From Streptomyces sp. NBC_00568 (GTDB taxonomy: Bacteria; Actinomycetota; Actinomycetes; Streptomycetales; Streptomycetaceae), in NCBI RefSeq assembly GCF_026341855.1, contig NZ_JAPENW010000001.1:3959001-4023000 (forward strand): DNA of 64,000 nucleotides, read 5' to 3'. The position numbers and the translations under genes are program-made. A model generated the notes under the pieces. It made no database searches. It was not told where the DNA came from and was given only the letters and a program-made list of their open reading frames with translations. Positions 50,560 through 59,261 of the stretch are shown piece after piece (the stretch's first letter is position 1; each line of letters opens with the position of its first letter).

Positions 50560-52719
50560 TCAGCTCCTTACGAGGGTGGACGCGGCGGGAGCCGGGACAC
50601 GTTCGGCGAGCGGCAGGACGGGCGGGATCGCCTCGGGGGGTTCGCCCAGCAGCACCCTGCGGACGACCCGCTCGGCGGCCCTGCCGTCGTCGAACTGGCA
50701 GAAACGCTCACGGAACCGGGCCCGCAGGTCCGCCGCGGCCGCGGCGGCGTACGAACCGTCCGTGAAGAGGCCGGCCAGCTCGCCCGGGGTGCGCGCCACC
50801 CGGCCCGGCGGCTCCTGCATCACGTCGAAGTAGACGCCCCGCGTCTCCCGGTAGACCTCCCAGTCGTCCGCGTACACGACGATCGGGCGGTCGAGGTTGG
50901 CGTAGTCGAACATGATCGACGAGTAGTCCGTGATCAGCGCGTCGGCGGCCAGGCACACGTCCTCGGAGGACCGGTGCCCGGTCACGTCGATGATCCGGCC
51001 GCCGCTCCGCCCGCGGCCCTCGTCGTAGAAGTAGTGGGCGCGCAGCAGGACGACGAACTCCTCGCCGATCTCCTCGCAGAAGGCCTCCAGGTCGAGCCGT
51101 GCCTCGAAGCCGGTGCTGTAGTCGCGATGCGTGGGCGCGTACAGCAGCGCCGTCTTGCCCTCGGGGACCCCGAGCCGCTCGCGGACCCGGGCCACGTCCT
51201 CGGCGGTCGCCGTGCAGAAGGCGTCGTTGCGCGGATAGCCGTACTCCAGGGCCTCGTAGGTGCCGGGGAAGGCCCGCTCCCACATCTGGGTGGAGTGCCG
51301 GTTGGAGGAGAGGTTGTAGTCCCAGCGGTCCACCCGGGACAGCAGCTTGGTGAAGCTGCCGGACGCGGCGGCCACCACCGGATACGTCGACTGGTCGACG
51401 CCCATCTTCTTCAGCGGCGTCCCGTGCTGGGTCTGGACGTGCACGCTGCCGGGGCGTTTGACCACCCCGTCCGCGAAGTTGGCGTTGTTGACGAGGTACT
51501 TGGCGCGGGCCAGTACCTCCCAGGCACGCCGGCTGCCGATCACCGCGTGCTCGACGTCCTTCGGCAGCGCCGCCACCGCCTCCGGCTCGACCAGGAACAC
51601 CGAGCGGATGTGCGGGGCGAGTTCGCGGGCCTTGGCGTGGATCGCGGCCGGGTTGCAGGCGTAGCCGCGGCCCCAGTACGCGCAGTACACCGCGAGGTTC
51701 TCGTCGAGGGGGCGGCGCAGCTGGGCCGCGTAGAGCGCGCGGGTGCGCAGCATCCTCGGGCGCGGCACCCGCCGGACCACCCCCGAGGCGGCCCGGTTCG
51801 CGCCGCGCAGCGCACGGAACGCGCCGTAGGCGCCGACCGCGAGCAGCCGGTGCTGCACCCCGAGACTGCCCGCCGGCACCCGGAACCCGGCCGGGCGGTG
51901 GCGTCGGTAGAGCGTGCCCGCCCGGCGGAAGAAGGCCCGGCGGCGACGCGCGGGCACCCGGGCGGGGTGGGCCGCCGTCTTCAGGACCAGGGAGAAGAGC
52001 TGGCCGAACAGCGCCTTCGACCGGGCCGCGGGCACGGTCCGTTCCGACACCCGGGTGAGGACCCGCTCGACCTGGTCGAGGAGTTCGAAGTGGTGCCCGC
52101 CCGGCGCGTTGAGCCGGCTGCCCTGGCGGCGCAGGTGGTGCCGTACGCAGACCGTGCGCAGCAGGGCCGACCGCTCGGCCGCCACCGTCACCAGACCGCC
52201 CCAGCCCGCGTCCGTGAAATGCCCCTCGGGGAAGGTGAGCCCGTGCTCGGTGAGGAAGCCGCGGCGGTAGGCGGCGCTCCACGCCGGAACGTGCGCGCCG
52301 AGGACCTCCGGGGCCTTGTCGAGCGGAGGCGTGCTCGGCTCGCCCTCCCACCAGTGCACCCGCTGATGCCCGAAGTAGAGGACGTCCACGCCAGCCGGGA
52401 GCCCCGCGTCCAGGGCGCCCAGCGCGCCCGGCACCAGGTCGTCGTCGCCGTCGAGGAAGAGCAGATAGTCGCCGGTCGCCGCCGCGATCCCGGTGTTGCG
52501 CGCCCCGCTCAGCCCGCCCGAGGGCGGCGAATGGACCGGGGCCACCCGGGGGTCCCGCGCGGCGTACGCGGCGGCGACCGCCGCGGCCGGGGAGTCCGGC
52601 GCGTCGCAGACCGGGATCAGCTCGACGTCGCCGAAGGACTGGGTCAGGACCGAGTCCAGCGCGCGGGCCAGGTGCCCGGCGACTCCGAAGGTGGGCACGA
52701 TGACGCTGAAGCGGGACAT
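50560..52719 (-). CDS. bifunctional GT2 / CDP-glycerol glycerophosphotransferase-type protein
   Basis: 719 aa. GT2 domain (FSVIVPTFGVAGHLARALDS, FLDGDDDLVPGALG) lacks the NKxYRR acceptor motif of its neighbours, having PAWSAAYRRGFL instead. The C-terminal domain has an intact QTQHGTPLKKMG, NRHSTQMWERAFP, YPRNDAF, LLYAPTHRDYS and LITDYSSIMFDYANLDRP. It is the second gene in the minus-strand five-gene operon, 123 bp after the 778-aa paralogue and directly followed by the 736-aa one. Three adjacent paralogues suggest stepwise addition of different linkage or chain units in one polymer. Confidence 0.92.
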   Translation of the reverse strand: MSRFSVIVPTFGVAGHLARALDSVLTQSFGDVELIPVCDAPDSPAAAVAAAYAARDPRVAPVHSPPSGGLSGARNTGIAAATGDYLLFLDGDDDLVPGALGALDAGLPAGVDVLYFGHQRVHWWEGEPSTPPLDKAPEVLGAHVPAWSAAYRRGFLTEHGLTFPEGHFTDAGWGGLVTVAAERSALLRTVCVRHHLRRQGSRLNAPGGHHFELLDQVERVLTRVSERTVPAARSKALFGQLFSLVLKTAAHPARVPARRRRAFFRRAGTLYRRHRPAGFRVPAGSLGVQHRLLAVGAYGAFRALRGANRAASGVVRRVPRPRMLRTRALYAAQLRRPLDENLAVYCAYWGRGYACNPAAIHAKARELAPHIRSVFLVEPEAVAALPKDVEHAVIGSRRAWEVLARAKYLVNNANFADGVVKRPGSVHVQTQHGTPLKKMGVDQSTYPVVAAASGSFTKLLSRVDRWDYNLSSNRHSTQMWERAFPGTYEALEYGYPRNDAFCTATAEDVARVRERLGVPEGKTALLYAPTHRDYSTGFEARLDLEAFCEEIGEEFVVLLRAHYFYDEGRGRSGGRIIDVTGHRSSEDVCLAADALITDYSSIMFDYANLDRPIVVYADDWEVYRETRGVYFDVMQEPPGRVARTPGELAGLFTDGSYAAAAAADLRARFRERFCQFDDGRAAERVVRRVLLGEPPEAIPPVLPLAERVPAPAASTLVRS

Positions 52720-52842
52720 TCTGCTCTTTCTCTCAAGAGGCGCCGGACGGGCGGTTCATCGCCCGGGGCGCCCGGTCGGCCGCCAGGTGGTGGGCCGGGT
52801 GGGCGTGGGCCGCGACGGGCTGGAGGGCACGCGGACTCCGGT

Positions 52843-55179
52843 TCAGAGGGTCTCGGTCAGGGGAACGGCACCACCCGGAGCCGGAACGGTCGTGCGCGGC
52901 GCGGCGGCCGGCGCCCCCTGCGGCGGGGCGGAGCCGGCGGCGCGGGGGAGGGCCGCCGCAGCTGACGGGACCGGGTGGCGCTCGGCGAACGGGACGAACG
53001 GCGGCAGACCGGCCGTCTCGCCGAGCACCACCCGCCGTACGACGCGCTCGGCGGCGCGCCCGTCGTCGTACGGACAGAACCGCTCACGGAACGCGGCCCG
53101 CAGCTGCGACGAGCGCGAGCCCCGCCAGTGACCGGTGGCGAAGATGTCGATCAGCTCGTCCTCGCTGCGCGCCACCGCGCCCGGCGGGAAGGCGCGCAGG
53201 TCGAAGTAGGTGCCGCGGGCCGCCTCGTACGCCTCCCAGTCGTCCGCGTGGACGACGATCGGCCGGTCCAGGCCCGCGTAGTCGAACATCAGGGACGAGT
53301 AGTCGGTGACCAGCGCGTCCGAGGCGAGGCACAGCGACTCGATGCTCGGATGGCCGGACACGTCGATGACCCGGCCGCCCGCGGTGTCCGGGAGCGGGGC
53401 CCCGAACGTGGGGTGGGCGCGGGTCAGCACCACGAAGCGCGGGCCCAGTCGGCGCAGCACGCGGTCCAGGTCCAGGGTGCCGTGCCGGCTGCTCCGGTAG
53501 TCCCGGTAGGTCGGCGCGTACAGCACGGCGATCGCGCCCGCCGGGATGCCGAGCGTCTCGCGCAGCCGGGCCACGTCGGCCGAAATCGCCTTCAGGAACA
53601 CGTCGTTGCGCGGCATCCCGTACTCCAGCGTCGTGTACGAGGAGGGGAAGGCGCGCTCCCAGACCAGCGTGGAGTGGCGGTTGGCGGACAGGCAGTAGTC
53701 CCACTTGTCGGTGCCGCGCAGCAGCTCGGCGAAGTCGGTGCCGCGCGCGGCGGCCGGGCGGTCCTGGAGGTCGAGGCCCATGCGCTTGAGCGGCGTCCCG
53801 TGCTGCGTCTGGATCATGATCTGGCCGGGCCGCTTGACCAGCCGCCGGTCGAAGTTGACGTTGTTCACCAGGTACTTGGAACGGGCGAGCGCCGTCCAGT
53901 ACCCGGCCGTGCCGGGCCGCACCCGGCGCGTCGCGGCCGGGACGGTGTGGTGGTGTTCGAGGTGCGCGATCCACGCCGTGCGGACATGCGGCGCGAACGT
54001 GCGGAACGCCGACTCCAGAGCCCCCGGATTGCAGCCGTGGCCCCGGCCCCAGTAGCTGGAGAAGACGGCCCGGTCGGCGCGCAGCGGGAGACGGAGCTGC
54101 ACGCGGTAGTGGAACTGGAGCACCGCCCCGCGCGCCCCGCGCAGCAGCCCGGTGGACAGCCGCAGGGCTCGCTTCCGCGTCCGCGACAGGAAGGAGAGCA
54201 GGCGGTACGTGCGATGCGCACCGAACCTGACCAGCGCGTGCCGCAGCCGGGCACCGCCGCCGGCCGGCACGCCGCCCGGGACACGGTAACGGCGGTAGTG
54301 CGCACGGGCCTTGCGCAGGAACTCGGCACGCGCGCCGCGCGGCAGCCGCCCTCGTTTCACGAACACCGTGGAGAGGTGGTCGACCATGCGCCGGAACAGC
54401 ACCGGGCGCCACCGGTCCAGCTCCGGGTGCGCGTCGACATGCGCGAAGACACGGTCGTACTGCGCGAAGACGTCGAAGTGCTTCCGGCTGCTGGTGCCGA
54501 GGATGCTGCCGTGCCGCCGCTGGCGGTAGTGCACGCAGACCCGGTCGAGGGTGGCGATCGTCTCGGCGGACATCAGCGCCGGATAGGTCCAGGGCGTGTC
54601 CTCGTAGTACCCGGGCGGGAAGGCCAGGCCCGCGCGCTCGACGAACTCCCGGCGGTACGCCTTGTTCCACACCACCATCAGCAGCCGGAGCAGTCCGGGC
54701 CGCTCCTCGAGCCGGAACGGCGCGGGGCCCTCCTCGGTCAGCTGCGCCGAGACCTGGTTCCGTACGACCTCGCCCGACCAGTAGGTGCGCGCGTAGTCGT
54801 AGACCAGGACGTCCGGCTCGTCGGTCTCCTTCAGCCGGTCGGCGATCGCGTGCAGTGCGTCCGGGGTGAGGCTGTCGTCGCTGTCCAGGAAGATCAGGTA
54901 GTCCCCGGTGGCGCGTTCGAGGCCGGCGTTGCGGGCGCGGCCGAGTCCCACGTTCTCCGGAAGGTGCACGGGGAGCACGCGCGCGTCGCGGGCCGCGAAC
55001 TCGTCGATGATCGCGCCGCAGGCGTCGGGCGAACAGTCGTCGACCGCGATGAGCTCGAGGTCCGGGTACGACTGTCCGAGCACGGATTCGAGGCACTCGT
55101 GCAGGTACGCCTGAACCTTGTACGCGGGGACGATGACACTGAACCTGGGCAAGGGACATCCATGGGTCGGCACGGGCAT
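52843..55179 (-). CDS. bifunctional GT2 / CDP-glycerol glycerophosphotransferase-type protein
   Basis: 778 aa. GT2 domain about 10-255 (FSVIVPAYKVQAYLHECLES, FLDSDDSLTPDALH, VVWNKAYRREFV). C-terminal domain about 370-735 with QTQHGTPLKRMG, NRHSTLVWERAFPSSY, MPRNDVF, VLYAPTYRDYR and LVTDYSSLMFDYAGLDRP. A 45-residue Ala/Pro-rich tail ends the protein. The start at 55179 gives MPVPTHGCPLPRFSV. It is the first gene of the operon running to 45250, and the upstream gap contains the terminator of the sugar ABC operon pointing the same way. Confidence 0.92.
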   Translation of the reverse strand: MPVPTHGCPLPRFSVIVPAYKVQAYLHECLESVLGQSYPDLELIAVDDCSPDACGAIIDEFAARDARVLPVHLPENVGLGRARNAGLERATGDYLIFLDSDDSLTPDALHAIADRLKETDEPDVLVYDYARTYWSGEVVRNQVSAQLTEEGPAPFRLEERPGLLRLLMVVWNKAYRREFVERAGLAFPPGYYEDTPWTYPALMSAETIATLDRVCVHYRQRRHGSILGTSSRKHFDVFAQYDRVFAHVDAHPELDRWRPVLFRRMVDHLSTVFVKRGRLPRGARAEFLRKARAHYRRYRVPGGVPAGGGARLRHALVRFGAHRTYRLLSFLSRTRKRALRLSTGLLRGARGAVLQFHYRVQLRLPLRADRAVFSSYWGRGHGCNPGALESAFRTFAPHVRTAWIAHLEHHHTVPAATRRVRPGTAGYWTALARSKYLVNNVNFDRRLVKRPGQIMIQTQHGTPLKRMGLDLQDRPAAARGTDFAELLRGTDKWDYCLSANRHSTLVWERAFPSSYTTLEYGMPRNDVFLKAISADVARLRETLGIPAGAIAVLYAPTYRDYRSSRHGTLDLDRVLRRLGPRFVVLTRAHPTFGAPLPDTAGGRVIDVSGHPSIESLCLASDALVTDYSSLMFDYAGLDRPIVVHADDWEAYEAARGTYFDLRAFPPGAVARSEDELIDIFATGHWRGSRSSQLRAAFRERFCPYDDGRAAERVVRRVVLGETAGLPPFVPFAERHPVPSAAAALPRAAGSAPPQGAPAAAPRTTVPAPGGAVPLTETL

Positions 55180-55253
55180 ACCTGCCCGGGAACGGCCGAA
55201 GGGGTGACTTGGTTACGCCAGATGTGGCATACGGGGGATGCCCGGTGAACGCC

Positions 55254-55284
55254 GAGGGGCCGCCCGGTGTCCGGACGGCCCCTC
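55254..55284 (-). terminator. terminator after the sugar ABC operon
   Basis: GAGGGGCCG (55254-55262) pairs perfectly with CGGCCCCTC (55276-55284). It lies 20 bases beyond the permease stop at 55304, on the minus strand, and separates the importer operon from the wall-polymer operon. Confidence 0.8.
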
Positions 55285-55303
55285 AAACGCTTCTGGAACC
55301 CGC

Positions 55304-56215
55304 TTATTTGACCGCGCCCGCCATCACCCCGGACACGAACTGCCGCTGGAACGCGAAGAACACGGCCAGCGGGATCACCATCGAGATGAAGGCACCCGGC
55401 GCCAGCACGTCGATGTTGTTGCCGAACTGGCGTACCTGCGTCTGGAGCGCGACCGTGATGGGCTGGCTCCCCGAGCCGGAGAAGACCAGCGCGACCAGCA
55501 TGTCGTTCCAGACCCACAGGAACTGGAAGATGCCCAGCGAGGCGATCGCGGGACCGCCGAGCGGCATCACGACCCTTACGAACAGGCGCAGTTCACCCGC
55601 GCCGTCCAGCCGGGCCGCCTCCAGGAGCTCCCGCGGGATCTCCGCGAAGAAGTTCCGGAGCAGGAACACCGCGAAGGGCAGGCCGTATCCGACGTGGAAG
55701 AGGACCACGCCGGTGATCGACCCGAAGACGCCGATCTTCCCGAAGAGTTCGGCGATCGGGATCAGCGCCACCTGCACCGGCACGACCAGCAGCCCCACCA
55801 CACCGAGGAACCACCAGTCCCGGCCCGGGAACTCCATCCAGGCGAAGGCGTAGCCCGCGAGCGAGCCGATGACCACGACCAGGAGGGTCGCCGGCACGGT
55901 GATCAGCACCGTGTTGACCAGCGAGTCGGTGATGTCGCCGTTCTCCAGGAGCTTCTGGTAGCTGTCCACCGTGAGCTGCGAGGGCTCACTGAGGACCTTC
56001 CACCAGCCGCTCGCGCTCATGTCCTCCGGCCTGCGCAGCGAGGACAGCAGCAGACCGATCGTCGGCACCAGCCAGAACAGGCCGACGAGCAGCAGGAAGA
56101 CGCGGACGACGCCGCCGCTGACAACGCTCGCGAGCCGTGAACCGAGCGAGGGCCCGGCCCGGTCCACCGCCGTGGCGGGTGCCGTCTCCGTCAGACGTCC
56201 GGCCTGCGTGGTCAT
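55304..56215 (-). CDS. carbohydrate ABC transporter permease (MalG-type)
   Basis: 303 aa from ATG 56215, which overlaps the upstream stop as ATGA. Six helices are predicted. The EAA loop that docks the ATPase reads EIPRELLEAARLDGAGELRLF, and the C-terminus VSGVMAGAVK is the standard MalG-type ending. It pairs with the permease encoded immediately upstream and the binding lipoprotein. No ATPase gene is present, and streptomycetes usually energise such importers with the shared MsiK ATPase. Confidence 0.95.
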   Translation of the reverse strand: MTTQAGRLTETAPATAVDRAGPSLGSRLASVVSGGVVRVFLLLVGLFWLVPTIGLLLSSLRRPEDMSASGWWKVLSEPSQLTVDSYQKLLENGDITDSLVNTVLITVPATLLVVVIGSLAGYAFAWMEFPGRDWWFLGVVGLLVVPVQVALIPIAELFGKIGVFGSITGVVLFHVGYGLPFAVFLLRNFFAEIPRELLEAARLDGAGELRLFVRVVMPLGGPAIASLGIFQFLWVWNDMLVALVFSGSGSQPITVALQTQVRQFGNNIDVLAPGAFISMVIPLAVFFAFQRQFVSGVMAGAVK

Positions 56216-57552
56216 CGCCGCACCTCCCGCCTGAGCCTGCGCACATTGAAGAGCATCACCGGGATCACGAGCAGGAGCAGGAACACCGCGATGGCGCTCG
56301 CGACGCCCGGCCGGCCCTCCGAGAAGCCCTTGCGGTACAGCTCCAGGGCCAGCACGTCGGCGTCGTCCTGGGAGGAGCCCGGCGCGATGATGAAGACCAG
56401 GTCGAAGACCTTCAGCACATTGATCATCAGCGTCACGGCGACCACCGCGAGGACCGGCGCGAGCAGCGGCACCGTGACCCTGCGGAACACCTGCCACTCG
56501 TTGGCCCCGTCGACCCGGGCCGCCTCGAGGAGTTCGCGCGGCACACCGGCCAGACCCGCCGCGATCAGCACCATCGCGAAGCCGGCCCACATCCAGATGT
56601 ACGAGCCGATGATCGCGGGGGTGACCAGGGACGGGCCGAGCCAGTCGAGGCCGTTGTACGGCTCCTTGAAGTTGCTCGCCGGGAGCCGCAGCCGGGCCCC
56701 GTCCGCCTTGTCCGAGAGCGTGAACGTGCCGTCGTCGCCGACCTTCGCCGAGTCGACGACCTTGCCGTCCCTGACCGCCTCGATCCGCATCCCGGAGTAG
56801 CCCAGCTCGCTCGGGTCGACCTGCCCGAGTCTCCCCACGCCCTTGCCGCGGGTGAAGTCCTGCCAGGCCGTACCGGTGACCTTGCCGGGCTCGGACCCGG
56901 CCTGAACGGCCCTCCCGGCGCTGTCCGGCATCTGGTCCGGGGCGACGCCGACGAGCGGGACGGCGACGGACTGCCCCGTGTGCACGGCCCCCCGGGTGAT
57001 GAAGCCGCCCTTCTCGGCCTGCAGCGGCGACTGCCGGCCCAGGTGGGCCTTCGGGAACGCCGACGAGGAGGCGAAGGTGTCGTGCACGCCCACCCACACC
57101 GCGTTCGCGACGCCCTTGTCCGGGTCCTGGTCGTACACCAGCCGGAAGATGATGCCCGCCGCGAGCATCGAGATCGCCATCGGCATGAAGACGACCAGCT
57201 TGAACGCCGTTCCCCAGCGCACCCGTTCGGTGAGCACCGCGAAGACCAGCCCCAGCGCGGTCGCGACCGTCGGGGCGAACACCACCCAGATGACGTTGTT
57301 CTTCAGGGCGGTGCGGATGCCGTCGTCGGTGAACAGCTCCTTGTAGTTGTCGAGTCCGGCGAACCCGTCGCCCGACTGGTCGTAGAGGCTGCGGACGACC
57401 GAATACCCGATCGGGTAGACCACGAGCGCGCCGAGCAGCACCAGGGCGGGCAGCAGGAAGAGCGCCACCACGGCCTTGCGGGTTCCGGTCACGCTCTTGC
57501 GCGTACGGGCCGGAGGCACCGGTGCGGTGCCTCCGGCCGTTGCCGACGTCAT
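56212..57552 (-). CDS. sugar ABC transporter permease (MalF-type) with large extracellular insertion
   Basis: 446 aa, about 130-150 longer than typical MalF-like permeases of this group. Helices near 25-55, 85-108 and 117-142 are followed by a soluble stretch at about 145-308 (for example MRIEAVRDGKVVDSAKVGDD) that looks like a compact beta domain. TM segments then resume (PAIIGSYIWMWAGFAMVLIA), with the EAA loop VPRELLEAARVDGANEWQVF. The insertion sits where E. coli MalF has its P2 loop, which contacts the binding protein. It is seven bases after the binding-protein stop. Confidence 0.94.
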   Translation of the reverse strand: MTSATAGGTAPVPPARTRKSVTGTRKAVVALFLLPALVLLGALVVYPIGYSVVRSLYDQSGDGFAGLDNYKELFTDDGIRTALKNNVIWVVFAPTVATALGLVFAVLTERVRWGTAFKLVVFMPMAISMLAAGIIFRLVYDQDPDKGVANAVWVGVHDTFASSSAFPKAHLGRQSPLQAEKGGFITRGAVHTGQSVAVPLVGVAPDQMPDSAGRAVQAGSEPGKVTGTAWQDFTRGKGVGRLGQVDPSELGYSGMRIEAVRDGKVVDSAKVGDDGTFTLSDKADGARLRLPASNFKEPYNGLDWLGPSLVTPAIIGSYIWMWAGFAMVLIAAGLAGVPRELLEAARVDGANEWQVFRRVTVPLLAPVLAVVAVTLMINVLKVFDLVFIIAPGSSQDDADVLALELYRKGFSEGRPGVASAIAVFLLLLVIPVMLFNVRRLRREVRR

Positions 57553-57559
57553 CGCCGGA

Positions 57560-58975
57560 TCAGCCCTTGTAGGCGGCTGCGGCGTCCGATTCGAGCTTCG
57601 CCTGCGTCCCCGCCACGTTCTTCGGGTTCTTCAGGAAGTCCTGGAGGTCCTTCCACTCGCCCTTGCCGGGCGTTCCGCCGAAGGCCTGGGGGGCCTGGTC
57701 GGACATGTCGAAGCGGAAGTCGTCTCCGGCCGCGATCAGCGCCTTGGCCATGGACTGCTGAACGGCGTTCGGATAGGCGGAGTCGGACACGCTCTTGTTC
57801 GGTGAGAGATAGCCGCCGAGCTTCGCCCAGATCGTCGCCGCGTCGGGCGAGGCGAGGAAGGTCAGCAGCGCCTGGCCCGCCTCGGACTCCTTGAGCAGGA
57901 CGGCCGCGTCGCCGCCGCTCACGACGGGCGCCTTGTCACCCACGGCCGGGAACGGGAACACCTTCGCGTCCGTGCCGATCTTCGCCTTGGTCTCCGCGAT
58001 GTTCACGCCCACGAAGTCGCCCTCGAAGACCATGCCCGCCTTGGGCTGGTCGCCGCCGGTGAACGTCTGCGTCACGGACGCCGGGAACTCCGTCTGGAGC
58101 GCGCCGTCCGGGCCGCCCGCGATGTAGTTCTTGTTGCCCCACACCTGGGCGAGCGTGGTCAGCGCGTCCTTCACGGACGGATCCGTCCACTTGATCTTGT
58201 GCTGGGCGAGCTGGTCGTACTTCTCCGGTCCCGCCTGGGACAGATAGATGTTCTCGAACCAGTCGGTGAGCGTCCAGCCGTCCGCGCCGCCGACCGAGAC
58301 GGGCGTGACACCGGAGTCGTAGATCGTCTGCGCGGCGGTCAGGAACTCCTTCCAGGTCTTGGGTTCCTTGGCCCCCGCGTTCTCGAAGACCTTGGTGTTG
58401 TACCAGACCAGCGACTTGTTGGCGGCCTTGAAGTAGACGGCGTACTGCTTGCCGTCGACCTTGCCGAGGTCCTGCCAGCCCTGCGCGTAGTTCTTCGTCA
58501 GCTGCGCCTGCGCGTCCGCGCCGACGGGCTTGGCCCACTTCTTGTCGACGGCCTGCTTGATCGCGCCGACCTGCGGGAGCAGCGCGACGTCCGGCGGCGC
58601 ACCGCCCGCGATCTTCGAACCGAGGAAGTTGATGATGGGGTCCTGCGCCGGTACGAAGGTGACCTTCGCGCCCGTGCGCTTCTCGAACTCCGCCAGCACC
58701 TTCTTGAAGTTGGCCTGTTCGGCGCCTGTCCACACGGCGGCGACTTCCAGAGTGGCGCCGTCGAGCTTGGGGAGGGTGACGGAGCCCGCGCCGGTGCCGC
58801 TGCTCTCCGTGCCCTTGCCGTTGTCGTTTCCCTTGTCCTTGTCACCGTCGCCGCCGCACGCGGTGAGCGTGAGAGCGCCTGCGACGACGGCGGCCGCGGC
58901 GGCCTGCGCGGCCCTGCGCGAGCGGTGCGTGGAGTGATTGGGCGACCTGCGTATACGAGGATTGCTGCGCATCAC
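57560..58975 (-). CDS. extracellular sugar-binding lipoprotein
   Basis: 471 aa; ATG 58972 is an equal alternative start. The signal peptide has a long Arg-rich n-region (RSPNHSTHRSRRAAQ) and lipobox LTAC (Cys40), followed by an Asp/Lys/Gly-rich linker. The body is a family-1 solute-binding fold (LEVAAVWTGAEQANFKKVLAEFEKRTGAKV, GGAPPDVALLPQVGAI, KTWKEFLTAAQTIYDSG). The GGADGWTLTDWFENIYLSQAG segment resembles alpha-glucoside-type binding proteins. It captures sugar for the two permeases downstream. The substrate is not decided by sequence, and no regulator is adjacent. Confidence 0.95.
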   Translation of the reverse strand: MMRSNPRIRRSPNHSTHRSRRAAQAAAAAVVAGALTLTACGGDGDKDKGNDNGKGTESSGTGAGSVTLPKLDGATLEVAAVWTGAEQANFKKVLAEFEKRTGAKVTFVPAQDPIINFLGSKIAGGAPPDVALLPQVGAIKQAVDKKWAKPVGADAQAQLTKNYAQGWQDLGKVDGKQYAVYFKAANKSLVWYNTKVFENAGAKEPKTWKEFLTAAQTIYDSGVTPVSVGGADGWTLTDWFENIYLSQAGPEKYDQLAQHKIKWTDPSVKDALTTLAQVWGNKNYIAGGPDGALQTEFPASVTQTFTGGDQPKAGMVFEGDFVGVNIAETKAKIGTDAKVFPFPAVGDKAPVVSGGDAAVLLKESEAGQALLTFLASPDAATIWAKLGGYLSPNKSVSDSAYPNAVQQSMAKALIAAGDDFRFDMSDQAPQAFGGTPGKGEWKDLQDFLKNPKNVAGTQAKLESDAAAAYKG

Positions 58976-59261
58976 TGCCCCGTTCTTCGTTCTTCGTCGA
59001 ACGTCCGAGCGGTTGTCCCGTGCGCTCTGGTCTACGCCCGGTCACTCGGGGGCGGCAAGACCGCCGGTACTGTCAAGTGAGCGATCGTGATTGGGTCGTG
59101 ACGTGGGGTCACCGAGGGTGAAGGGCGCCGACGGGGTGATCCGAAGGGCGGCCGGGCCGCCTGCCGGCGGCGGCCGACCCGGCTTCGCGGCGCGTCGGGC
59201 CGCGGCGGCGGCAGCACCGACCCGCGCCGGGCCGGGTGCCCCCGAGCGGCCGCGCAGGGGC
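58976..59261. promoter_or_regulatory. region upstream of the sugar-binding lipoprotein gene
   Basis: About 285 bp between the lipoprotein start and the repeat array. The stretch near 59080-59100 (AAGTGAGCGATCGTGATTGG) is AT-richer than its surroundings and is the best promoter location. No gene with family similarity was seen, and no sugar-regulator operator palindrome was recognised. Confidence 0.3.
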
